Shown piece after piece: positions 46,931 to 57,599 of a stretch of 64,000 bases of DNA. Position 1 is the first letter of the stretch. Each line of letters starts with the position of its first letter. Origin of the DNA: Nymphaea colorata (Eukaryota > Streptophyta > Magnoliopsida > Nymphaeales > Nymphaeaceae). The stretch lies in the NCBI RefSeq assembly GCF_008831285.2, contig NC_045149.1, positions 9,324,417-9,388,416 on the forward strand, in the 5' to 3' direction. Below the pieces are notes generated by a model, which had not been told where the DNA came from, searched no databases, and saw only the letters and a list, made by a program, of their open reading frames with translations. The position numbers were made by a program, and so were the translations under genes.

Positions 46931-47300
46931 GTATCTGTACTTGAAACCGACAGAGGTGTGTAGGTAGAGAATACCTAAGGGCATGAGACAACTCTTTTAG
47001 AATAACTTAGAAAAATAGTCCTGTAATTAGAGAAGGGGTGCCTCCTTAATAATGGGGCCCTAATGACCAGGCATGGGCGACTGTTTATGAAAAACTCATG
47101 TCTTTCCAAAGTCATAAGACCATGTATGGGGGCTGATGTCTGTCTACTGCCGAACGGTCAAGGAAGTTGGTGACTTGATGACAATGGATCCGGCCACCGA
47201 AGCCCTGGTGAATAGCAGCTGTAACTATAACGATCCTAAGGTAGAAAAATTCCTTGTCGGGTAAGTTTCGACGCGCAAGAAAGGCGTAGCCCAATGACAT
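46931..47300 (+). pseudogene. Nuclear copy of plastid 23S rRNA (NUPT), decayed
   Basis: Signature blocks of plastid large-subunit rRNA occur in order: ACTTGAAACCGACAGAGGTG, GGTAGAGAATACCTA, GGCGACTGTTTA, AAGACCATGTATGGGGGCTG, GGTCAAGGAAGTTGGTGAC, GTAACTATAACGATCCTAAG, AAATTCCTTGTCGGGTAAGT and GAAAGGCGTA. These span the domain IV/V region. The CATGTATGGGGGCTGA wording is plastid-type rather than mitochondrial. Numerous C-to-T and G-to-A changes indicate an old, methylation-decayed nuclear insertion. It is not a functional rRNA gene. Confidence 0.88.
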
Positions 47301-47339
47301 AACACAGTTATGAGAATGGAATTGGTGACAGACACATCT

Positions 47340-49335
47340 TTTACATGTCTATCAGCCTGACCATGTATGCAATACTTCTAGAAGAAGCATGAAATTTTCT
47401 TCTTCTTGTCAAGGAGGCCTACAATAAAAATCTCTATCTTCCTTCCACGTAGCAACCAACTATTGCCTCGAAGACTCGACATAAGTAGACAATCATGGAG
47501 ATGGAGCTCCTTCCACGACATCTCTGTAAGACAGAAAAGTCACCGGAGGGGAGGGAAATTCAGATCAAGATGTCAATACCTAAGTCTTTAAAGCATTGAT
47601 TCTCAATACGTTATAAGATTTTATTTACATGTGCAGTAAAAAAAAGCTTTTCCATGTTTTTGAAGTTGATTGTTGGATCTTTCAACATAAAAACCAATGA
47701 TGTTTGATTCATTTGGTGAAAAAGCACTCATGGTTGGGCTTTTTTGTATTCACTTTTCAGAACATCATAATCATCTTGTTGTTTACATCCACACATTACC
47801 CTAAAGTAAGGGTAGTTATGTAATTTTATTTAAAAAAATATGTTAACAATTTCCTTCTTTGGCCTCGAGGAGCACAATGTAGCTAGTTTGATTGGAAACT
47901 CGGTGAGAGCTCGATTGTCAATTTGATTCTTGTATGCACTATACTTTTATACTACAAACAGTGCAAACAGTGCTCGTATAGTCGACCAAGATCTAGAAAC
48001 AACCCTAAATTTTGGGGGGAGAGAGAAAGAGAGAATAACTTTAGCCCTTCTTTAGGCGGCTTCCCACTCATTAACAATTTTCTTCTTCCAATTGCTTAAC
48101 AACTTACCTTTTCCTTATCAAGATCCTAAAGAGTGGTGAATAGATTCAAAGTGAACAATAAATATGGAATATATATAGCCGAAAAGGCAAGACCTTCAAA
48201 GAAAAAATAGATACATTTTAATAGGTAATTTTTTTTCTTTCAAAATGAGTCATCCCGTTCTTGAAACTCTGCTTTAGAAAATACTAATGTCCCTAACTAA
48301 ATTCCCCAACTTCCACCTTCATTAAAAAAAAATTGAAGGAAAAAATATTAGTCCCCATGGAAAAGAACTTTCCAGTTTTATATTTACTAGAAAAATCAAT
48401 CTTTCCTGGAAAGAAAATGAAAGTGTCCGACAGTTTCTAACAAAAGTTGAAAGAAGAATATTCCCTTTCTACCATTACTTAAAAAGAAAAGGTTTAATGT
48501 TGAGGAAGGGGAAAAAAAAGGAAAAAATGAAAGTGACAGACCAACTTTTGACAGTAAAAGGTACATTTCGAGCTATTTTTTGACAGATTTCCATAATAAA
48601 ATGAGGTCTTTAGAACTTTATGATCATGTCGCTTTCTTCTAATGTTTAAAGTTGATTTTCTGCTAAGAAAACATTTAAAATTTATATTAGCCGCCTTTCA
48701 CATGGTTTTGTGGACCCATTCAGGCTTTAAAAATTTAAATTATCTTTATTAAATATATCGGATCGTATGGCTGTGCATTGCCCTCCTTCTTTTCTTCATG
48801 GGCGGGCTTGACTGTGCTTGGGAAGGCAAACTTTGCTACTTTTTTTTCTTTTTCATGGCCAAATAGTTAGTTAGAAAAGCAATTCTCGCGAATTAATTGT
48901 GGAAGAACTGTGGAAAAATCAACGGACGCTTATAAAGAACTCTAAAGCCTGTGGACAAAGAAAAGAAAAAAACTCCAAGCAATATGATAGCCTCTCACTA
49001 GCCCCAAGTTTAACAAATTCATTCATGAAAGAGAGAGAATAAGAATCTAACGCTTGAATCGATCATAAACAAAGAAGGTTGCGACAAAAGTGCAATTAAA
49101 CACCAAATTGAAAAGTGAAAACCACCCATTGCGTGTGATACGTGTAAACGTGTTGAAAAAATGAGAGGCTATGAAGTGGACGAGAGCCTCGCGATCGCGA
49201 TGGAAGAACGATGACGACTGCATGAGAAGTGCAGGTTCATTCCTCTCCAAACGCGATCCTCTTCTTGCTTCCTTCTTCCTTCCGCTTCACTCGCAAAGAA
49301 ATCCCAGTTAAGCAGCGTCAGTCATCACCAGAGTC
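47340..49335. other. 5' flank of 4CLL7-like copy 2; no gene recognised
   Basis: About 2 kb of AT-rich intergenic DNA. Just before the ATG is a pyrimidine-rich stretch (49250-49290) typical of a plant 5' leader, but no convincing TATA box was found. It shows no similarity to the flank of copy 1. Confidence 0.5.
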
Positions 49336-52335
49336 ATGGAGAGAAGTGGATATGGGAAGGATGGTATCTACAGGTCGCTGAGACCACCTCTCGTCCTTCC
49401 TTCCGACCCCAACACCAACATGGTCTCCTTCTTGTTCAGGAACTCCTCTTCCTACCTCGACAAGCTCGCTTTGGCCGATGCCGACACCGGAGAATGCTTC
49501 TCCTTCAACGACTTCAGGACCATCGTCCCCAGAGTCGCCAGCGGCTTCTCTCTTCTGGGCGTCAGGAAGGGCGACGTCGTGCTCATCGTCGCCCCTAACT
49601 CCCCTCAGTTCCTCATCTGCTTCTTCGGCGTTCTGTCTCTCGGAGCCATCGTTACCACCGCCAATCCGCTCTACACCTCCTCGGAGATTGCCAAGCAGGC
49701 CCTTGACGCGTCCTCCAAGTTCGTGGTCACCATTCCCGCTCTCTGGGAGAATGTTAGAGGCTTGGGTCTGCCTGCCGTTATGCTGGGGAGACCCGACGCT
49801 GGTATCGTTTCTGACGTGGGTACCACCGGTTTCGATGAATTGGTGAAGATGGGATCCGGCAGAGCGCCGCCGGCCGTCGTCGTCCGACAGAACGACACCG
49901 CCGTGCTTCTGTATTCCTCCGGCACTACTGGGACTAGCAAGGGGGTGATTCTTACTCACCGGAACTTCATATCTGCTGCTCTGATGGCCTCGTCCGAACA
50001 GATAGTGAAGGGAGAAATGCATCGCGTTGTGCTGTGCGTTCTGCCCATGTTCCACGTCTACGGCCTTTCTATCATCTCGTTCGCGCAGCTGCAGATTGGG
50101 AACGCCGTCATCAGCATGAGCAGGTTCGCTTTGGAGGATTTTCTAAGGGCGGTGGAGAAGTACAGGATCACGCACCTCTACATCGTGCCGCCCATCATGA
50201 TCCTTTTGGCGAAACAGAAGGTTACTCGCAAGTTTGATCTCTCGTCGCTGAGGGGGATTACTAGTGGCGCCGCACCTCTAGGGAAGGATGTAATGGAGGA
50301 ATGCTCGAAAGTTGTTCCTTCGGCTGAAATTTTGCAGGTACAGTCATCAAGTTTGGTTTTCTTTTTCTCCTTTGTAGATTCACTTTTTCTTCTTGATGAC
50401 ATATTGCTTACGGATTTTTTAAGTTATCAACGACTCGATCCGACCTTCTGTCGTTAAATCCTCTATTTGCGTGTTGGTATTTTGGGTTCTTCGCAGGGGT
50501 ATGGTTTGACAGAGTCATGTGGCATTGTTTCAGTTGAATTTCCAGAGCAAGGATTTAGCCGTCATGGTTCTTCTGGAGGTCTGGTTTCAGGGGTTGAGTG
50601 TAGAATCGTTGATGTAGAGAAGATGAAGCCTCTGCCTCCTAAGCAATTGGGTGAAATATGGATTCGTGGTCCAAACATGATGCAAGGTACAGTATCATGC
50701 TCGCCCGCCCTTCCTAATGCATATTGTCAGTCGCATCATTATGTTGTTAGACTGTTTTTGGGAAATAGAGGCACTGTGGATCGTAGACACTAACAGGGTT
50801 AATCTACCGGTGAAAAAAATGCAATGCTTTTCACGCCATCAATTTGTTCAAAGTCCTAAAAGAACCTTCTTCACGTTGCAGTTCTACTAGAACATGTTTC
50901 TGTTTGAGCGGAGTATATAGATCATATTTTTGGGACTTGATCTATAGGCATTCAGATAGAACCTTTTGATTGAAACGATAAAGCACCCCTCAAAGGTCTG
51001 TTATTTTCTTTGAGATATTTATTCACTGCTAAGGATATGCTGATTTTCTCTTTGCGAGAGCAAAGAAAAGACAGAATACAATTGTTGAAGGGCAGTACTA
51101 GACGCCTCCTCTGGAAAGTGGAAAACTACAATTTTGACCAATTCCATCGTTTCTATCTGTGGACCCTTTCATCTAGTGATTTGTAACCTAAAGTTTAACT
51201 TCACAGCAGATGCATGAACGTGGACATCCAGGAGCCTGAGCAACCTAACTTTTGTATCCATGTTATGCAACTGTTTCTTCATAAATTTGGTCCTCCATGC
51301 TTTTGGAAGGCCCACACTCCTTACTCCTAATATGTAAGATTATTTTTGCTCATAAGTCCTTAAAGAATTTTCCAATCAACAAGTGGCTGCTCAAACTGGA
51401 AGCTGCGAAATTTGGAAAAGACTTGATCTTTCTGTTCAAACTGCGGCTCCATATTTCACACTTGTAAACCAAAGTCCTATTTTTCCTTGACGATCTAGCA
51501 TGTTGACAAAAGCACTAGGTATTTACCTCTACTGGGGACTAGGGGCTCTAGGCAGTGCACCCACAACAAGGTAAAAGGGAAAAATCGAACATGGTAAAAC
51601 TCATTAAGGAAAGTGTACTTTGTTCTTAATAAAAAGATATAATATACATGTAAATATATCAGAACATGCATTGTGGAACTAAATCAACAAAATTTAAGAA
51701 GTGATCTAACAAATTCGACTATCCATTAACTGGAAAAGAAATTAAAGATTTGAGTTATAAAAGATGAAAAATATGTATTTTCCCTAGACAGACAAGGTGG
51801 GCCAGTTGTTCTATCTAAGCTTAGGTGGCCAGGATTGCCTGGCTCAGGGGATCTTTACCGTATAAGGATCTATAGGATTCTCCAACTCTGCTGGCATAAT
51901 TGTTAGAGACGAGGGCACACATTTTCTGATTTCATTGTCCTTATTACAATTGCATCCTGTTCTTCACGTGTACAAAATCTAAGCTTCTATCCTGCTTGTA
52001 AGGGAAAGGGATCACACGTGTTATGCACCTGGGTGAGTGATAATGTCTCTCAACCCAAGTGGTTTCCACATGTAAAATAAATGAAGGAAAATTTTGAGCT
52101 GTTGTCATTGTTCAGCTTGAGTTTCTGCTATATTCTCATCTAGTAGCATTTAATTTCCTTCATATCATAATTACTAGACACATGAACTCGCCTGGAATGG
52201 CACATCCCCATGTCAACATGGCTGGGAACTGGTGTGTGTATAGGAAACACTCTGGACACGGCAAAGTGATAGTTGTCTTTTCTTGTAGATGGTACTTTGT
52301 TTATTACTTTAAATTATATATATATATATTACTTT

Positions 52336-52388
<53 letters not shown>

Positions 52389-53070
52389 GAAATTTTTTTG
52401 TACGTGCACCTTGCGACATAGCATAAGGCAAATTCCTCTGCTTTAGTTTGCTGTAGCTGGTTGCTTTTTTTTTTAATGAATTTTGTATGCAAGATACTAC
52501 TGTAAACAATTTGCATTTGATCAAGAGCTTGAGACCTGGATACAACCACCAAGTTCACCTCCCATAAGGTCCATATTGTAGAACTTGTATCTCAAAATTT
52601 AAATGTCTTCCAGAAAATAATTGTCATGCTCTTTGTCCTAATATATAGAATTGTGTTTGTATACACCTAATGTGATAATGGTCCCAGTATATTACATTTT
52701 TGTCTCCTTCAAAAATGGTCCAATCATTAAAATTCTAGGTAATTATATCAATAATAAGGGAATATTGGTTACTATTTTGAGACTTGAGGTCAGGATTATA
52801 TTCTTGTGAATCTAGTCAAAAACTTGAAGTAGGAGTTTCTCATGCTTGTTTTCTGCCATTCTGCAAAGGATGTTATTAGAATTAGGCTATTACTTCTTTC
52901 TCCTGCTTTCTTTTGCTGTTCTGGAATTAAATATCTTCATTTGAGGAACCATCATACCAGCACCCATGTCACATGGGTGCGGGAACGGGTACCGGTGCAG
53001 GTACGGGTACGGACCATTTCAAAAAAATTTGGGTGCGGGGGTACGGCCATACACACACACACACACACAC

Positions 53071-53127
<57 letters not shown>

Positions 53128-56100
53128 AAAAAATTTCAAAATGAATAACATATTCACAAAATACAGTATGGAAGTAATTAACATACAAATATATCAACTT
53201 TCTTGATTCTCCATCGCATCATCAAGATTAGGAAGAGCAACAGGTCATGCTTTTAAGATATATTGACATCGCTATGGTTATGGCTCACACTATTATCGAA
53301 GAGTCAAGTTATAGAGAAGGAATGGATTTTTGAAACATTGTATGGAAGATTTTAAATGAAAAGTTGTGAGGAACTATGTACAAGAAAGATTTAGAGTGAA
53401 AAAGGAAACAAGAAAAGAGAGGGGGATTTTTAATTTTCAACTCAAAAACTGGATAACTTTGGACTTGGTCGAAGTTGACCGAGTCTGAAAATGGACAAAA
53501 ATGATCCCGGATACGTTGACCGTACTCGGTTCTACGTTGACCGCACTGTATCCGTACCATACGGGTACTCCTCCTTAAGAGGAGTACCCGTGTGACATAG
53601 ACCAGCACAAAAGCTTTTTTAGGTGCACAAATATTATGAGCAACTGTTCCTAACATAAGCCATAAACTTAGTGAAATTGTGAGATAACTGTTGCCTCAGA
53701 GGCATGGTGAAAACCTGCAAATTAAGTCAAAGTGTTCCACACATCCCTTCCACTAAAGTGAAGGAACTCGAGGAAATCTCAGGGTAACTCTGTCACAAAT
53801 ATCACTTTTTTTCTTGGAAGAACACAAAAGAAGGGAAATAAATAAAAATGAAAAAAATAAAAGTACAATATTTTGATAAATCAAGAAAAAACAAAAACAT
53901 TCTGTTTTTGCACATTTTCTTAGAAATTTTTAATATATTTTAATTTTCAAGTTTCTTTAACATTTTAATTTTTTGTTTCTGTAAATCTTCATAAAAAATT
54001 AGTATAAAATATAAATTTTCATGTTATTTTCTTATATTTTTAATCTTGTATTCTCAAGATTTTTTCAAGAAAGAAAAAGAACTTCCCAGTTTATACCAAT
54101 AGATACCTTGTTGATAAAAACCCAAGAACGCTATTTAGGACAGTGATTTGAACTGAATTTCTTAACAGGAATTGCTACAATTCTTCATTTGGTACTTGCT
54201 GTGTTACTATGTCTCCAAATGAACTACCGTATGTACTTGGGTCATACAGGATATGAGGGTTTACAATCAGGGTGTTAATTGTGAAATTAACATTGTAAAT
54301 TTTCTGGTTTGGGCTGACTTACATGTAATAGTTGGAAGAGCTTGCGTGGTCAGCTATAATGTAACGATAGTTGCTTTTGCTGGCTGGAAACTTTACTTAC
54401 GTTGATGAAGAGCAGCATGCTTTAACAATTTCTACTACATCTGTCGGTTCTCATTTGCTTTTTCTCCCCCTCCTTTTTGACATATGTTCCATTCTGCATT
54501 CTTCTTCTTTTTTTCACTTTGGAGTTTATATAATTTACCGCTGCTCTTATGGTTCTTGCAATTTAAATGTTCAGGATATCTGAACAATCCACAAGCCACT
54601 CAGATGACTATAGATAAGCATGGATGGGTGCACACAGGAGATTTAGGATATGTTGATGATGATGGTAGATTGTTTATTGTTGATAGAATAAAAGAACTTA
54701 TCAAGTACAAAGGTTTACAGGTATGAAATTGTGTTTATGGAAAAAAAATATCCATTTATGCTGCAACGTTTATCAGATTTGGACCTGCTTCCTTGTGCAA
54801 TATTGCAAAGTAATCCATGGCTTTTATTGTGTTACTGAACCAGCATTCACTGCGAAAAGCCCCCTAGGGCTTTTCTCAGTCTTCTAATGGCTTCTTGTAA
54901 ATGTTCAATTTTAGTTGGCAACTGAGCTTGTGGTTGGTGGATTCTAGCTTTTACTGTGAGAAAACTTGAGTTTGTATTGAAGAAAAATGAACGACTACAT
55001 GAGTTTTGGTTGTTTGGCTTATTTGCTGGCTCATGTACTTAAACTACTTAATAAGTTTTGGCTCCTTCATCTTTGGTACGGGGATGTGTTTCTTGCGTGC
55101 TCAAATCTATTGCATAGGTCTCTTACAGCCAGCAGTATAAACGATAGACAGAAAATGAGTGGGAGACAATGCAAAGGACTTTTAACACTATTAAGATAGG
55201 ATACCTTCGTTCCTGCCAAGCATCTAGTTGGGATTTAGAATCATAAGTAACATAGATCAACTAAGTAAGAACTGGTCCCGATCTTCTTGACATAAATTGG
55301 CACTGCACCATTTAGAAAATCTATAAATGGAACTGCACGTTGGGCATGACACACCAACAGATGCTCTTCTGATTAGCCATTTCAATCCACAGATATTTTT
55401 TTTTTCTAATGACACCAAGAAGAGAATGAAGAGAGAGATGCCCCATGTGCATCTTCAGATAATGGAAGTTCGGATAAAAAGAGGTATTGTGCTGTGGTTA
55501 ATTACCCAACCTTTTGAAAGACAACCATGACAAAAAATTATTGAAGAACTCCATGAGGCTGCATCTTCATGAGTTTTGGGTGGATGGGTTTTCAAACGGC
55601 TAGCTACTTCATGTTTGTGTAGAATCAACAACTTTGTACACATGAGAAGTGTTTTTTTACAGTTTCGAAGAGTTATAGAATCATGTTATGCTAAACTCTA
55701 GTTGGAATCCACGTTATCGTCAACATCTCAACTTATTGATGATTTTTTATGAAGTTAATGCATAATAGTTGCTTTACTTTTGCCTGAGGATGTATCTCAT
55801 AGAGAGCAAATGTATACACTATGCACATGCCAAGAAAGAAAAAGATAATGCTTTAAACTCCTGAATTGATGGAAATCGAACAGAACAATGTTAGCTGTAT
55901 ATTCTATCTTGTGTTCTTTCATCTAGAAAAGAACATCCATTGAGAACATCTCCTATTACTCCTAAAAGAAATGCCTAGCAAAATTTGAGATGCATTTTGT
56001 GTACACCTGCACATGCATACAGATGGAATTTCTATTCCAGAGATTAGATTGACAAGAGATATGTGCAAGACTTTTTAATGATGCTTTTTCTCCAAAATTT

Positions 56101-57055
56101 GGTACAACCTGTCAAATATTAGAGGAAAGTGATCTTTCACAGTTGCTATTTGTAGGTTTGAAGAATATCAAAATGGTCGTTTGTTTTGTTAGTAAATCTA
56201 ACAGGGTGAATTCTGAAAAGATTTAGCAACAAAACATTTTCTGTCAGAAATTAGTGATAAAAAACTTGTATTCTCCAAAATGGTTTATGCAGTTTGTTGT
56301 ATCAGTAATATGGACCTACTTCTTTGTTCAGTTAGTAGTTTTTGAAGTCATGTTGGTTTTCCTGCATCTCATTAAGCGTCAAAACTTTCTGCTTCGTAAT
56401 ATCTGCAACTTTACCACTTGTTCAAGAACAATTGTCCTTTGTTTCCAGGTTGCACCTGCAGAGCTTGAGGGTATCCTTCTTTCACATCCTGAAATATCAG
56501 ATGCTGTTGTTATTCCGTGAGTAGAGGTTCAATTACCAATATTTTGTTCGCGAGTTTTTAAATGATTTTAATTGCTTATCATTCTCATTCATCTCTGTGT
56601 AGCTGTCCTGACGCCGAAGCTGGTGAAGTTCCTATTGCTTATGTTGTGCGTGCTCCTACCAGCTCCTTATCAGAAGTGGATGTCCAAGAATTTGTTGCAA
56701 AACAGGTAACAGAATCATGACATAAAAGCTTCTGATCAGTAATGCTAGTTTATGAGTTCAAGTGAATCATGCATTTGCGCACTTGCATATTTATTCACCT
56801 AGATTTACATGCTGAAGCAATGTAAGCCTGCAAGTAGATTTAATGTTCTGTATCTGTCAGTATTTTCTTCTTCGCCTTCTGTGAAGAATGGTCTAAATTG
56901 TTGACCTTGATATGACGTTAAGATTCTGATGTTTGACACAGGTTGCACCATTCAAAAGATTACGCAGAGTATCATTTATTAATGCTGTGCCAAAATCAGC
57001 CTCCGGGAAGATTCTAAGAAGGCAACTAATTGAGAAAGTAAGGTCAAATTTGTGA
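49336..57055 (+). CDS. 4CLL7: 4-coumarate:CoA ligase-like 7 (4CLL7-type acyl-CoA synthetase), copy 2
   Basis: Exons 49336-50337, 50497-50686, 54575-54720, 56449-56516, 56603-56705 and 56942-57055 have GT-AG introns and total 1623 nt (540 aa, stop TGA). Exon lengths are identical to copy 1. Motifs: P-loop [10 protein letters not shown] (194-203), QGYGLTES (334-341), GEIWIRG (386-392), TGD (418-420), [11 protein letters not shown] (434-444), SGKILRR with catalytic Lys526, and C-terminal SNL, a non-canonical PTS1. The predicted activity is ATP-dependent CoA thioester formation in peroxisomes, as for the At4g05160 group (fatty acid or jasmonate-precursor side-chain activation). Differences from copy 1 include GEIWIRG versus GEILVRG, KGLQ versus KGFQ and [10 protein letters not shown] versus [15 protein letters not shown] and APLG look closer to the family consensus. 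The exact substrate is unknown. Intron 2 contains a hAT-type MITE and microsatellites. Confidence 0.94.
53050..53124. repeat. (CA)n(TA)n compound microsatellite within the MITE
   Basis: An AC run of about 20 nt, then a TA run of about 50 nt. Confidence 0.95.
53561..53591. repeat. Perfect 13-bp hairpin near the MITE right end
   Basis: ACGGGTACTCCTC and GAGGAGTACCCGT flank a 5-nt CTTAA loop. It is a subterminal palindrome, possibly a transposase recognition structure. Confidence 0.85.
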
Positions 57056-57375
57056 GAACGTCGTCACATGTATGTCATCGTAAATTGCTATATTCCTATA
57101 TTATTAGTGGCCACTATTAAAAAATAAATTCTCGAAAGATGTATTCACAAGTATTGGCCTCCGATTATGGTCACACAATAATTGATGAAAGTCTATGTGG
57201 ATGTACATATTATCTACGTGTCATCTCTGTTCTCGCATTATTTTCAACAAAATCTTGGTCCATCTGCGGTGTGGTTTAAGAGTTCATTGTTCGGGCTACT
57301 GCCATTGGCGTAAACTGGTAATTTTTTTCTAGCCCAAGCTTGTCAATAATAATAATAAATTATCTTTTTAGTTCT

Positions 57376-57569
57376 TCTCTAATATTGGAGGAAGAAAGGG
57401 ACGTGAGAGAGAGAGAGGAAACTTTCAGATCTTAACCCTAAAAGAGATTAGGGTGTTGATTACATATTTATAATTTCAATCCACTAAAATATAAGAAAAC
57501 AATCAGCAGACCCTTGTCCACTTTTTAATATTTCAGAAAGGCTCAAATTGACTCTAGAAAACTTTGACA
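57376..57569 (-). repeat. 3' LTR of the gag-deleted copia element
   Basis: Collinear with 61950-62172 but shorter: a contracted GA tract and loss of a CATTCATGT-like stretch. Its terminal bases are mutated (TCTCTAATATTGG for TGTTCAATATTGG). It is preceded by TSD copy GTTCT. Confidence 0.93.
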
Positions 57570-57599
57570 CTCCCCCTCAAGCTAGGGCATAGATATCAA

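Larger units (their letters stand above)
52964..53600. mobile_element. hAT-type MITE in intron 2, with 8-bp TSD
   Basis: The terminal inverted repeats are CCATGTCACATGGGTGCGGG (left) and CTATGTCACACGGGTACTCC (right, inverted). The 8-bp target duplication ACCAGCAC is exact on both sides (52956-52963 and 53601-53608), the hallmark length for hAT elements. The 637-nt interior has no transposase. It contains a (CA)n(TA)n microsatellite (53050-53124) and a perfect 13-bp hairpin near the right end (53561-53591). Confidence 0.85.
50687..54574 (+). other. Intron 2 of 4CLL7-like copy 2 and its content
   Basis: A 3.9-kb intron with two neighbouring (AT)n tracts (52317-52328 and 52340-52383), a hAT-type MITE (52964-53600) and otherwise AT-rich sequence. 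The 5' part aligns with intron 2 of copy 1. Confidence 0.75.

Noticed and set aside
47112-47300. Open frame within the 23S rRNA-like segment
   Set aside because: It is translation of rRNA sequence, not a protein gene.
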